In this document: positions 44,802 through 56,930 of the stretch, one piece after another
Layout of the letters: the number at the start of each line of letters is the position of its first letter
Position numbering within the stretch: the first letter of the stretch is position 1
Assembly: GCA_015680685.1 (NCBI GenBank)
Contig: MNCI01033529.1
Location: 1,074,636-1,138,635, forward strand
Length of the DNA stretch: 64,000 nt
Origin: Gnetum montanum
Taxonomy: Eukaryota > Streptophyta > Gnetopsida > Gnetales > Gnetaceae
Direction: 5' to 3'
The notes under the pieces: generated by a model
Told to the model about the DNA's origin: nothing
What the model saw: only the letters and a program-made list of their open reading frames with translations
Database searches by the model: none
Made by a program: the position numbers and the translations under genes

Positions 44802-46741
44802 TATAGCGACTGAAAACATTGATGGTTGGAACACTGAGAGGTCACTAGGTGTATAGCCTAAACCTGAATTCGTGCAAGGGATGTGCTGGAGAAAAAGAAA
44901 AGCAGGGTTCCCTAAATGGTCTAGTCAATCAGATAGGGACTTAATCAGTGTATAATAACCTTTTGTAAACATTTTCTTTAAAGATGTTATATGTAACTTA
45001 AGTGATAAGAAACAAATGTAAACTGATAGAGAATAATGCAAAATATGATAATAGAAAAATGAAATGAAACAGGCTTGAGTGAGAAAGTGCACCACCCCAA
45101 GATTGGGGGATTTAGTTTCTATTTGGATAAGGAAGATATACAATAGATGTGTAGTGTGGATAGGCACAACTTACAATGAAATAGTATGGTCATGGCTCCT
45201 CTATTGCTACCAAGGGTCTGCTACCAGGAACTAATGAACTAGTGCTTGCTGGGCAAGGAAGGTGCTACTACTAGGGTTTTCTATTTCCTAGCCTTCTTAA
45301 AAGCCAATCTCTTTGTCAAAGCCAATTGCAAGAAAGCTGAATGCCAAAATTCCAATCACAAGAAAGCCAAATGCCAAAAAAATGCCAAGAGCTAACTCTA
45401 GAAGCCAACCCTTTGAACGTTGTTTACTAGGGTAGTTATAGAGCTAGGTGTGTGAGATAGACATAGTTTAGATGCCACATGTCCTGGGTCCCACAGAGTG
45501 CAATCATGAATGTGCCATGCTGCTGTGTAGTGCTATGCTGTAGTGTTACGCTAGCATGCTATGCTGTATATGTAATGTTAAATGTGAAACTTGTTGTGTT
45601 GTGACCATATTATTCAGGCTGCATGTGCAAAAATTTAGGGAACTACCATGTTTGTTATAGTGAATGCTAACAATGAATGCAAAGTGGAGCCTGTGCTCCA
45701 GGACTACATCTTCCCTACTCTTGCAAGTAGGGTTAAGTGTAGGGAAAAATTTGGGAATAGTTAGGGGGATGCAAAACATGCAAACTTGTAGATGCTATCT
45801 GTTGAAGAGATGTCGAGACAGGAGTGACCATTGCCAACAAGTTCTAGAACTAACTGGAGATGTCTTGATGCTTCCATGCAAGTGTTACACTACCTATACA
45901 ACCCATCATATCAGTGTAGCGTAAGCACTTGCATGCTATGCTATGCTACACTAAGTAGCATAGCTACTAGTCTTGAGAGGAATCTTGTCCAAAAGCTGAG
46001 GATGCCTGTTTGAGGCTTGGCTGGGCAAACAACTTCTATAATTAACAACCCTATATTTCATAATGAAGGATCCTAGGACCTAAAGAGTTCACCCTTGGGA
46101 CGCTTTTGTGCTTTGCGTCCTTTCCACACTATGCTATGCTGTGTAGCATAGCACAATGTAGCAGCTAATGTGACATAAATTCCTATTTTGGTCTATGATG
46201 CTTTGTCAAGAAACTTTGCTTGAAACCTAGGGGTGATATGGGATAGGCAATCTTGAAGGTTGAGGTATGCCAAGTGCAATTCCTTTAATAGGACCACTTG
46301 TCAGAGGACCTTTGTGCATCTTGTCCCTACTACATTATGCTACGCTGCATAGCGTAGCACAATGTAGCACCCAGTTTGGCTTGGATTCTAACCCAAGTTG
46401 CAAACATTTTGTCATGGGATGTCAGTCTTGTCCTGGCATGATAGTAGAGAAAGCTTGTTTGATGGTTGAGACATGGGAAAATATGCTTACTCCATTAGAG
46501 AAATTTGAATAGGAGTATTGTCATAGTACATCCCCGCTACGCTATGCTACATTGCATAGCATAGCATAGTGTAGCACTCAAATTAAGATGATTTCTAATA
46601 AAAATTGCCACATTTTGCTATGACATGTTGCTCATGCATCAAGGATGAAGTGGGGTAAATATCTTGGAGGACTGAGTCATTGTCAATCTACATCTTTCAT
46701 GCTTGATCAATCTTCTCAAGGCCTACTAAGTTGTGTAGCAT
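44802..46741 (-). mobile_element. 3' LTR of element E (truncated)
   Basis: Collinear with 56955-58861. It has five U3 palindromes near 45931, 46128, 46337, 46535 and 46730. About 320 bases of the LTR start (as in 58862-59183) are missing at the junction with the inverted LTR piece. Short ORFs are spurious. Confidence 0.82.
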
Positions 46742-47804
46742 GCGAATGTGTACGCCATGCCAATACGTTGGATAGTGCAAATAGCATAACACATGTGTGG
46801 GAGCCCCAAGACATCTTTAGTTAGCTCTAGAAGTTGTTAGCAATAGTTACTCTCATCCCAACATCTCTTCAATAGATAAAATCAACAAGTTTTCCTTGTT
46901 TTGCACCCACTAACTATCCCCAAAGTTGTTCCTATGCTTGACCCTGCTTGCAAGAGTAGGGAAGACATAGTCCTAGAGCATAAGCTCCACTTTGCATTCA
47001 CTATTGGCAGTTTTCTTTGTAACAAACATGGTAGCTCATTGGACTCTAGCACATGTAGCATGAACAGTATGGTTAGAGCATTATAGGTTTCACATCCAAC
47101 ATTACACAATAGCATGACATAATCACATTTGCACTTTGTGGGACCTAGGACACATGACATCTAAACCATGTTTTTCTCCTACTCTTGGCCCTATAAATAC
47201 CTCGACGAACAACATTTAAAGGGTTGGATTTTTGCATGGTTGGATTTTGGAATCATCTTTCCTGTGGTTGGCTTTTGGCATTTTTAGCATGATTGGATTT
47301 TGAGCATGTTTGGAATTCTAGCATTTTGGCTTCTTGGAAATTAGTCTTGGCAAGCATATTGGTAAGCAGAAGTACCCCGTTAGTAAGTTGTTGACAATAG
47401 TTGAATGAGCTATGATCATATTTCTTTATTGCAAGCTATGCTTGTCCCCATTTCCATCTTTTGTACACCTTCTTCACTCAAGCAGAGATTAGATCCCAAG
47501 ATCTTGGGGCGATGCACTTTCTCACCCAAGCCTATTTCATTCTATGTTTGCTATTATCATATCTTGCATTATTTTTCATTGTTTTACATTTGTCTCTTAC
47601 CATTTCAACTTGCATATAACATCTCCAAAACAAATATGTATGAAAGGTTATTATACACTGATTAAGTCCCTATCTGATCAACCAAACCATTTAGGGAACC
47701 CCACATCTGTTTACATCCAGCACGACCCTCACACAAATTCGAGGTTAGGCTATACGCTCGGTGACCTCTCGGTGTTCCAACCACTAGCATTTTTTGTCAC
47801 TACA
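46742..47804 (+). mobile_element. Inverted partial LTR F inside E
   Basis: Plus-oriented LTR piece homologous to the reverse complement of 56955-58077. It contains the TATA TATAAAT at 47192-47198, TTGGATTTTGG-type repeats downstream (47225-47340) and the LTR end ..GTCACTACA at 47804. No PBS follows, so this is either a 3' LTR remnant or an inverted copy of E's own LTR. It faces the antisense gene and could act as its promoter (inference). Confidence 0.72.
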
Positions 47805-48529
47805 ATACGTAGTGGGAATTTTTCTTTTGGTTTGCATTTTATTTTACTACCTTTTATGTAGTGAGGTAGGGCTGGGGCAATGGGAACACTGTGAGTATTT
47901 TTCTTAGGCCACATTGTTCTAGACATTGTGACTATTAGACTGTGTTACGTTTTAGTTCTTATTACGCTATGCTGCTATGTTGGCAGGCTTATTACACCAA
48001 CATGCTAACAGGCCTATCATGCTACTATGCTATTAGCCTCACAATGATGCTACACTATTAAATTTGCTACATTGCTACATTGTTAGACTTGTTGTTTTGC
48101 TTGCTACATTGTCATGCTTATTACATGTTGTGCTTGTTGTCCTTGTCATATTGTTACACTCGTCACATTATTGCATCTATCATACTTGCCACTTTGCTAC
48201 GCTGCATTGGATGGGGTTGTCTTGCTACATTGTGCATAACATAGCCATTACCCTTATGCAAAGTGTAGCTATTACATTATGCTATGCAGGACATGCCTGC
48301 TATGTTGCGCTGTGCAGGGCATAGCTGCTACGCTGTACAGGGTGTTGCTGTCATGCTATGCTATGTGTAACATCCTACTAAGCTACATGCCAAGTTTAGT
48401 TCTATGTTATGGTGCCTATGTGTTACTGTTTTATGCCTAAGGGAAAATCTGTACATCAAGGGTTATGCTACGCTACTTGGTAATCACCACTTGAATGTTG
48501 CACTAATACTTCTTTGTTGTATTGCACAG
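47805..48529 (+). other. Region between LTR F and the antisense gene
   Basis: Repetitive TGCTACATTG, TTACGCT and CATGCTATGCTATG motifs, loosely 15-25 bases apart. No coding similarity. It ends at a splice-acceptor-like TTGTATTGCACAG (48517-48529), so an upstream exon may exist but was not recognised. Confidence 0.55.
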
Positions 48530-49340
48530 GGTCATGTTGAAACCCATCTTGATCATCCTTGAATTGGTAGGAGTCTTGTGCTACCTTAGTGAACCCGTGG
48601 CCAATGTCCCCCCTCTTCATACATGGGTAGGACATTAGGTGGTTTGGTTTCAGGAGGGTGTAGGGGACTTCCTAAAGTTTCTCCTTCACCATTTTAGTGT
48701 GATTGTATGGTCACACTTATCGACTGAAACAACCACTATACTTACCAAAACATTGTTGCTCGGGGCAAATTGGGGCATTCTAAAGTTCATGGCTGATGGG
48801 TCAATCGAAGGCGAAGGGGTAGAAGTCTCAAACTAGGGCCCAAGAGGCTTGAGGCACTTAAGTTGGATCTGGGACATTCCCATATTCAAATGCTACCATT
48901 TATAAAACACGTTGTATGTTTCTCATCACATGGGCACTTGCTTTCAGAATCCACCTAGAACCATTTATTGTGTCGATGGGTGAGTCCTATGAAGGTGTTT
49001 TAAACATGTTGTATGATTTGTCTTGTGCAAGTCAAAAATTCTTACTGTAATTTGCATGTTGCCAAGGTTTATATTGACAAGGATGGTGTTCATGGTAATA
49101 TGGATATGTTGGTGTTGGCCCAAACAGCTCTACAAGAGTTCTCTTCTACTGAGAATGTATGTGTCGGTGTTATAAAACAACTTGGGCTTGATTTCAAAAC
49201 CTATCTAGCTAAGTATGCCAAGTTCTATGTAAAGTGTGAAGAAGTTGGTTGGTTGGATAGCGAATGGGCATCCCGCTAGGCTCTTACCTTAGAAGATGTT
49301 TTGGTGAAAATTCCACCATTTCCTATGCCATTTAGACCTA
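48530..49340 (+). pseudogene. NIF/FCP1-like HAD phosphatase domain (decayed, catalytic residues lost)
   Basis: One frame from 48530 to 48979 gives, in order, LKPILIILELVGVLC (motif I; families usually have DLDG or DLNG), DFLKFLLHHFSVIVW (motif II region, FL.FC...F.V.VWSS), LRHLSWIWDIPIF and NTLYVSHHMGTCFQNPP (motif IV, NTLL(I/V)DDSP..A..NPP). The motif I Asp pair reads E and V and the motif IV DD is gone, so catalysis is not expected. A GTGAGT..GCAAG intron (48980-49031) restores phase to VKNSYCN..VYIDKDG, then LAQTALQEFSSTENVCVGV, matching the family's C-terminal helix. Four stops interrupt it. NIF-type HAD proteins dephosphorylate Ser on proteins such as the Pol II CTD. Antisense within E. 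Confidence 0.72.
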
Positions 49341-49440
49341 GTATGTTAAATTGTGCATTTATTTTTATGTGTTGAAGTGATGATTTGCTTTTTCTTTTTC
49401 TAATTTTTTGTTACTAGTTATTGCTATAGTAAGTAAATCC

Positions 49441-50474
49441 TAGGAGGTTATAGTGATCACCTCTAGGCATGACGAAACCAACTTTTTTTCAAGTACATGG
49501 AGGTGGACGAGACTCAGTGTTGGCTTTGCAATGGGGCCCTAACCACCCTAGTTCATAATGTGTAGGAGGCTAGGCTCATGGACTTATTCTTGGCAATAAA
49601 TCCAAGTGTCCCTGCTACCGAAATGCTTTTCTTGGTTGATTCCTTTTCCGAAAAGGCTGATCTCTTCTGCACATAGGTTCATAATGTGTAGGTAGTATTT
49701 GAAATCAATGACAAACATTTTTTAGGCCTTTTTAGTGCTCCCTCTAATGGCCTACCTATGGAGGAAAAGAATAGCAAGGATGTCAACCATCAGGGGGACA
49801 TAGAGGAATGGATGGGAATAAGCAAGGACTAAAAGGGGATTTATATCCATAAGGTCAAGCTAGCAGTGGCCCAAACGGTTTACCCAATCTTTCAAGCATG
49901 TACCTTCCCCAAGCTACTCTTCCAAGGAAAAATCCTTAGAGTAGAGCAAGCCTGGATAATGAGGGACATTATGGAAAAAGGGACCTACTACAACTAGGCC
50001 AAGTACCTCTCGGAAGGCTTGTGGGCTAAAATGGTCAAGCTTCGTGAGAAGATTGATTCCCATTTCAACGTGCACTATGCCTTCTTCATAGCTTACTTGC
50101 GATGCTTTGTGGAGTTCTTGGTGGTTCGTGAGAATGGCACTAGGGTGTAGCAGGATTGCACCTAGATATCAAAGCCATAGATTTGCCAAGTTTTTTGCAC
50201 CACCCGATCCCAAGATCCCCAGAAGCTATTGGGGAATCACTTTCGATAACCATGATGGATTAGGTGGGGTGTACATTTCATACCCTAGATAGCATGGGAG
50301 AGGCGCCTCCCATCAACACAGGTAATGTGTTAAAGGGGGAACACCTCATTACAGAAATGGTGAAAACTAGGCTACAACACAAAAAGTCTCATCTTGCAGA
50401 AGAACCTCCCCATACTAATGAAGAGAGGGGAAGAAAGCTATGAATCAAAGTTTGCAAAGTGCAACCCATAGTTG
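49441..50474 (+). pseudogene. Middle exons of the antisense gene, unknown domain
   Basis: Begins after an intron-like stretch (GTATGT near 49340 to TTATAG near 49460). A nearly continuous frame with TAG stops reads CWLCNGALTTLVHNV, then LFLVDSFSEKADLF, FEINDKHFLGLFSAP, IYIHKVKLAVAQTVYPIFQA, AKYLSEGLWAKMVKLREKID and NVHYAFFIAYLRCFVEFLVV. A basic stretch (MVKTRLQHKKSHLA, near 50358) precedes a donor GTAAGT at 50475. The family is not recognised; it may belong to the retroelement extra-ORF proteins of plants. No catalytic motif was seen. Confidence 0.55.
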
Positions 50475-50598
50475 GTAAGTGTGCTTAATTATTTGATTAG
50501 TGTAGCACCTACTACGCTATGCTACGCTATGTAGCATAGGATAGTGTAGTGCTTGTTTTATGTTGAAGTATCCTGCTTATTTTGAACTTGTTTATCAG
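50475..50598 (+). other. Intron of the antisense gene, containing an LTR-type palindrome
   Basis: GTAAGT at 50475 to TTTATCAG at 50598 (124 bases). The middle holds TACGCTATGCTACGCTATGT then AGCATAGGATAGTGTAGTGC, a palindrome like those in the E U3. Confidence 0.6.
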
Positions 50599-52178
50599 AA
50601 GAAGAAGAAGAAGAGTTTTTAGCCCCTGAAGTAGGGGTGCCCATTGAAGAGGAAGAAGAGGCCTTGGCCATAGAAGAAGAGGCCCCTACTATGGAGGAAG
50701 AGGCCCCAACTGTCGATGATCCTTTTGCGGAGTGTGCCTTAGTGCTTGAGGGGCATATGAGTGTTGAAGATGCTGCTACACTTTTGAGAAAGTTGGAAGG
50801 GGAAGGGCTACAATTTGATGTTGGTAAGTTTGATCGCTTGCTTAATAGTGTGTCAATGGATGATCCCACCACTATCACCCCTAAGGGTTTGCTGGGTAGG
50901 ATCTTTGCACTGTCGTTTATGTTATTCACCAATTTTGTTATCCTGCTCTTCGTCATTGGTAATGTGTTTTATTATGCAGCAAACACTACTATTAATGCTC
51001 TAGACCCTTCTTCCTTGATCTGTCTTTGACCATGGACTGAGACCCTTGATAAATTCATGTTTATGGAGGGGGTGGTCGATGACATGATTAATTACCTATG
51101 ACAGATCGATCCTGAGATAGGTACGTTGGAATTGCTGTGTTAGACTCTCTAAGTTGTTGCATTTTTGCTATGACACTATGACTAACACTCTCTCACGTGT
51201 GATTCATAGCTTCTCATCTCAAGTGGGATCCCAGGCAGGTTGTTGAGGTTGACGTTGTGCCTAAACTTCCTCTAGAGGTAGCGAGGTATCTCATCATATA
51301 TATGAGGAAATGAGTAAATGTGGATTGTACTCAGCATGCTCCTTGTGGGAGTGTAGGAGTGTCAGTGAGGACCTCTAGAAGAGGGTGCAAAAACTTGAGA
51401 AGGAGAAGGCCAACCAAGCCATTGAGTTGTAGGATCTTCAATCTAGAAATGAGTTTTTAAGTGTCTATGACACTTGTGGCGGCAGTTGGTGTCTAACTAT
51501 GATCGACTATGCAAGATACTGGATAGCTGTACAGAGTAAGAATGAGGCCACTCATGAGATTATAGAACAATGAATGTATATGGACCTCTTGGCCCAGAAG
51601 AATCAAGACTGGAAGGACTATAGCGCAAAGGTGTACAAATAGGAGTAGGTACAAAAGAACCATAAGCACATGTACAAGATGGAATGTGCCACCTATCATA
51701 AACAATATTAGTATACTTCCATTGAATTGCATACCCATAAGCTATTCCTTGATGTCATTGGTGCTTCTAGGGCCTATGAGAAGTTCATGAAACAGATGGT
51801 GGTCAGTGAGTCTCCTGAAAGGAAAATGACCTTACCTGACGGGGAGACCACCACTACCACCTTTTTCCCAAGATTGCCTAGATGGATAGCTATGGAGAAA
51901 GGGAAAATTGTGGTAAGCATTGATCTAGGAGAGGAAAATTGAGCCAACCTCATCAAGGAGGAGATCTTATAATGTCTAGCGGCTGGCATGGATAAGATAC
52001 CCTCCGAAATGGATGCGGGCCATCTCAGGTTAGTCACTCTTTATTGTGTCATAGTTTATTTTATGAGATCCTTGTTGTAGTTTTGATTCACTATTTTATT
52101 TTCTATCTTATGCAGGATCCAAATGGAGATGCAGGACCCAGTGGAACAGGAAATGGTGATGCTAACGAATATTTATAG
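50599..52178 (+). pseudogene. Acidic linker and coiled-coil exons of the antisense gene
   Basis: Open frame from 50599: Glu runs (EEEEEEFLAPE, then IEEEEEALAIEEEAPTMEEE), DPFAECALVLEGHMSVEDAA, TLLRKLEGEGLQFDV, and DDPTTITPKGLLG. An intron-like GTAGGATC..TTATGCAG (about 50903-50980) removes a hydrophobic stretch. A further intron runs GTACGTTGG (51121) to GATTCATAG (51209). The next exon carries charged helices (KRVQKLEKEKANQAIEL, HKHMYKMECATYHKQY, FLDVIGASRAYEKFMKQ), then RKMTLPDGETTTTTFFPRLP. The last intron is GTTAGTC (52029) to TTATGCAG (52115), followed by DPNGDAGPSGTGNG.. or an alternative frame, with a stop at 52176-52178. About eight stops, mostly TAG. Function unknown. Confidence 0.62.
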
Positions 52179-52329
52179 TGTGATGGTGAAAGATTTTTAT
52201 TTTTGTTTTTGAATTTAATTTTTTGTAAACATTATTGTATGGACTGAAATTTGATGAAGAGTATAGTGTAAATCAATTTTTTTATTTTGGTTAATATGTT
52301 ATATTCTATTTTTTTAATTAATGTGTTTG

Positions 52330-52560
52330 GGCCCCTTGAGGGCCTCTTGTTTTAGTTTTAGGCCATTTTGGGCCATGGAATTGTTTAAGGCCATTTTGGG
52401 CTATTAATTAATGATAAATTTTTTTATTTTTATTTATTTTTGAGAAGTGGAGTTGCCAATTATAGGCCTTAGCAGGTCGTGATGGTAGTTTAAGGCCATT
52501 CCGGGCTGTTGCTAGTTTTAGGCCATTTCAGGCCATTGTAATAGTTTAAGGTCATTTTGG
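52330..52560. repeat. TTTAGGCCATTTTGGGCC array of element E
   Basis: In minus sense, GGCCCAAAATGGCCTTAAAC units (about seven, diverged), directly downstream of E protease, as in B and C. Next to it, 52600-52760 has CATAATGCAAACAGTGAAC repeats of 20-25 bases. Confidence 0.8.
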
Positions 52561-52979
52561 GCTAGATGGTAGATAATTAATGCAAGAAAAAGCCATGATG
52601 TAAATGGTGGACATAATGTAAACAGTAGACACAATGCAAATGCAAACAGTAGACATGATGCAAATAATTAAAAAAATGTAAACAGTGATTGTAATGCCAG
52701 AAAAAATGAACATAATGCAAACAGTGAACGTGATGCTAAAAATGAACATAATGTAAATAGTGAAAATGATGCTAAAATTAAGACAAAAGGAGATAAAAAT
52801 AATGTTAAAGCTAAGCCTTTATGAAATTGAATTAGAGGTAGTCTCTAATTACGTAGTTGTTTCCTAACCCATCATGGGCTAGGCGAAGCACATGGCTAAG
52901 AGGCTTTATTGTGGTATCCTTCTATGTCACTATTTACTATTTAAAAAGGCAACTCAGCCCATGTAGTTTCTTTATCTAA

Positions 52980-53460
52980 GTTGGCATTTTTTGCTAGATC
53001 ATCAGTTAAGTAAGGGGTTTCAGCATGAACAGACGCTTCGTTCTTAGAGATTACTATCTCCAAACCCTACTCCATGTCAACGTTGTTTATGGCTTGGGCA
53101 GCTGCTTTGTCACAGTAGACTACCACTTCCCCTCCTGTATAGGGTAGGTGGATCTCTTGATATATTGGTGAAGAAATAGTCCTTAATTGGACTAACCATG
53201 ACCTCCCCAAGATTAGGTTGAACTTTGGCATCTCTTCCACCACAATGAACACCGCACTTATGGGGAACTGGTCCCCTGCCACAAAGTTAATGTGGATAGT
53301 TGCCTTTACCACCACACGTGTTCCATTAAATGATTTCAGGTAGGAAGTTGTCGTGGGCTTGATTTGATCGACTAAGCCTAATTTTTCCACTATGGGAAAT
53401 GGAATAACATTGGTAGTGGCCTTGTCATCAACATGTACCCTTCAAATCTTGTACTAGTCG
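52980..53460 (-). pseudogene. Element E protease (decayed)
   Basis: The ORF 53067-53390 gives MEKLGLVDQIKPTTTSYLKS, FNGTRVVVKATIHINFVAG, FIVVEEMPKFNLILGRSWLV and SPIYQEIHLPYTGGEVVVY. The active-site loop lies just upstream (about 53445-53400, VHVDDKATTNV-like: the Gly appears lost). Aligned with the proteases of A, B and C. Confidence 0.8.
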
Positions 53461-53739
53461 ACCCAAATTTTGATGGACTTATCATGAAATGTCAAGTGCA
53501 CTGGTCATGGTTCTTTTTCCATAGAGGAAAGCATGATAGCATGGATTTCTTTCTCTTCAATCAGCATGTTTTCATCAACAGAGATAAATGCTAACATGCA
53601 AACCGTTGCCTCACGATGCATCATGGAAGTCATTATTAGGTCATATAGGCTTAAAGTTGTGTTTTTCTACTTCAGGGCCTATTTGACTTGTGTAAGGGCA
53701 TTGAGAAAATCCTACCTACCATCTTGTTGTTTGCTATCC

Positions 53740-56571
53740 TTTCCTCCTCTATTCATCCTAGAAGACGAATCTCTCGAGGGGGAGAGATTTCCAGTTGAGA
53801 ATTGGGTTTTCTTGGGTGGGAAGGTGATGATCGCGTTTGCACAGTGTTACCAGTTGCTGATGATGAAGGGGCCATGGGAATTGAGGAAAAGGGGGTAGGC
53901 TTGGGGGGACCTAACATGGTGCATTCCATGGCTAGCTTATCTGCTAAACACTCCACACTTTTTTGGATGTGGAGGCTATGGTGCAGTTTTTGTTGCCTAG
54001 CTTTGGGTGTTGGAGGAGCTTGGATGTTTTGGCATATTAATGACAAATGGTGCTTGTCATGTTGATGCAGGCAATGGTGCAACTTTGAGCACAAAGGATG
54101 AGCTGGATGTTTGACAAGGAACTTTAAGGACAAATGGGACTTGTGATGTTATTGTTTTTGGCATTTCTATGTTATGAGGAGGCACATGCACCATGAATGG
54201 TTAGTGTGGTGGTTCTAGATTACTGTCAATGCCAATAACATTGATGGTGTACCCCACATTGTTAGTGTTTAGGGGATCTTTGTAAACATGCATTGACTAG
54301 TTTTTAGGGTGGATGGGACAACTCTCATCTAGGATAATCTTTGCTTGATCAATCATGCATTGTATGTCATCCTTCAATGCTAGACAGTAATCTGTATCAT
54401 GACCACACATCTGGTGATAGTCATAGAAATGTTCTAACTTAAAATTCTTTGGGACTGGAGGTTTGTTGGGCATAGAAGGAGGAATTTTGTAGAACTTCGC
54501 AATATCTTTGATGGTATTTGATTGCCTCCTCTAACATCCATTTATGTTGTATACACCCAGCTCCCAATAGTTGCTTCAAAAGTTTCGAAGGCTTAATGGG
54601 TAAGGGGGTGTACTTGGAGCAATCCTTACACTCAAAGTTGGACCTCGGCTGGGTTGGTGCTCTAGGTGTTGATGCTGAGGACTATCCGATGTTCCTTGAG
54701 GTAGGTGTGGAATTGAGTCTTGTGCACCCTTTTGTTGTTGTTGTTGTCGGGCTTGCTTTCCTTAGCCATAATAGCCATTCTTGTTGCTGTAGCCTTTCCA
54801 TTTTCTTTGTGTTTCTTGATGTGTGCATTTTTATAGGTAACATAGGCTAGGTCCTTGCTAGCTTTGGCTGTGTCTTGAATGCTCTTGGTTTGAGTAAAGG
54901 CTTGGCTGAGGTAGTGCAAGGCTAGGTAGTAGAGTTTAGAATTAATGAAGTTATTTACTACACCCTTAAAAATGATCAACAAGTGGGCGTTAGCAATGGA
55001 TTCACGTATCTCATTCAAGGTTGTACTCCACTACTATATGAATCTTTGCATGGATTCTAATGGATCCTACTTGATGCTCATGAGTTGTTCTAGTGTGACC
55101 TCCAGTTTCAAGTTGTACTTGAAGAAAGTCATGAATTGGCTTAGCAGCTTTTCTAGGGTGGAGATGGAGGCACATGGAAGTGCACGATACTAGTCTAGAG
55201 CTTTTCCTATTAGAGACATGACAAAGAAGTGAATGATGGTGTGAGGCCATGGTTGTAGCAATAGGGATTTGAAGTTGAAGGTTACCAAATGCTCATCGGG
55301 ATTGCCCTCCGTGTTGTATTTTGTAAATTGAGGGAGCGACATCCTAGGGGGTAACGTAAGCATAGGGACAACTGGGTTGATAGGGTTATCATGGTAAAAT
55401 TCCATGACCTGCATGGTTTCAGAACCAATTACCTTAATCCATTTGATTTTCATAGTGAGGGTCTGGATGAGTTGGAAGGCTTGATCTAGACCTGAGGACG
55501 TTGTAGATGATTTCGGGGCTACCTGATTAGCCATCATGGGTAACGCCATTCGGGTAGTGGCCTATCCCATGGGAGGCATAGTTGGGGATGCTCCAGCAAG
55601 TGGTTTTTCTTGGGTAGTGCTGTTGGGGTGGTGGCCATTAGTGGCGCCATGGGGTTGGCTACTTTCCTAGTTTGCAGGGTGGCCCACAACCCTGTGTTTG
55701 GTTGTATCACCTGCAGGACTTGGTACACTTGGTGTTGGATGTAATACAACATTTGAGAGGGTTATGCAGTAGGAAGGGAAGTGGCTGGCACCCACCACAT
55801 GGTTGAAACTGGGTCTGTTACTGGTGGTGGGATGGGTGTAGACAAGGGAACATAAGTGGAACTTACATGCAGTTATGATGTAGGCACAGTGTGCATGTAT
55901 GGTAGCGTAGCCATGACCAACGTTTGGTATGATGCTAGAATAGATTGAAAAGGGAGGGTGACCAAGAAAAAAGTTGAAGGGCCCACTTGTTGGTACATTG
56001 AAAACATTGGGTGACTACCCATTGCTAAAGAGGATGTGGGGTATGGTAGGGTTATGGCAACCATAAAGGGGGTAGAAGCAAAGAGTAGGTTTGACCGAAA
56101 GATAGCAATGGAAGGGATAGCCATGGTGTAGATTTGGCCACCACCTTTGAAGTGGGAGTCTAAATCTTCCTACCCATCTTAGAATGCTTCATCATAGTGG
56201 GGCACTGTGTCCTATTCCCTAGACCTACTCACTTGCATCAGTTGGTTTAACACCCATTGATATGCTTCAGTCAATGGGATGGTGACATCAAGAGAAGGGA
56301 TGAATTCCCTCCCATTCCTATGCAAGAACTCGAAGTTATGTTTATCTTTGAGTTCCTAGAAATTTAAGGGTATATTTGCTTGGAATTTTGCATAGAGGAA
56401 ATTGTACTGCTTTATGTCTTGTGCCAAATGCTCACGTGACAAGTGCCGCAACCTAAGGGACTATCGCTATACCAGCACTAGGTTGGGTGATCACTTAGAG
56501 ACTATAATATTCTAGACTGAGTTGGGAACCTCTGAGTTCAAGGTGGGAATGACAGTGGTTGTAGGAATCAT
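53740..56571 (-). pseudogene. Element E gag (decayed)
   Basis: ATG at 56571 (MIPTTTVIPTLNSEV). Then YNFLYAKFQANIPLNF, REFIPSLDVTIPLTEAYQW, a Pro/Thr-rich region, a capsid-like block with YNTEGNPDEHLVTFNFKSLL and MSLIGKALD (55190-55350), and NNFINSKLYYLALHYLSQAF (about 54900-54970). A zinc-knuckle YHQMCGHDTDYCLALKDDIQ falls at about 54425-54370, then the ECLADKLAMECTMLGPPKP block also seen in A. Frames shift several times. Confidence 0.83.
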
Positions 56572-56930
56572 TTTCTGTTATAAAATGAAAACTGTAGAAG
56601 AGAGAGAGAGGCTAAAACTAGGTATGCTAGGGAGTGTTAAAAAGCTAGCTTCCTTCACTATTACACCTACTATGCTAAGTAGGACTGCTATGCTAAGAGG
56701 TTCACTATGCCACACGAGACATAGGCAGTGTAGCATAGTCATTAAAGTGGACATGGTATAGTAAGTGGTTGAAGGCTTTTGTCCTACAAGGTTCTAGAGG
56801 AACTGTCATTGTGACTAGTCTACACCACCTAGTGCATCGACAACCATGAGGATGTCATGTCTATGTTAGTAGGTGATGGGGTATAGATAGCATGCAAGAT
56901 TACCTGTGATGCATGGAAAGGGCACAAAGA

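Noticed and set aside
47805-48529. PBS immediately after LTR F (TGTCACTACAATACG)
   Set aside because: Only the first bases resemble the family PBS, and alignment with E places them inside the LTR end.
50558-50956. Ser-rich minus-strand ORF of 132 aa
   Set aside because: Antisense of the Glu-rich exon; Ser run is the complement of GAA/GAG codons.
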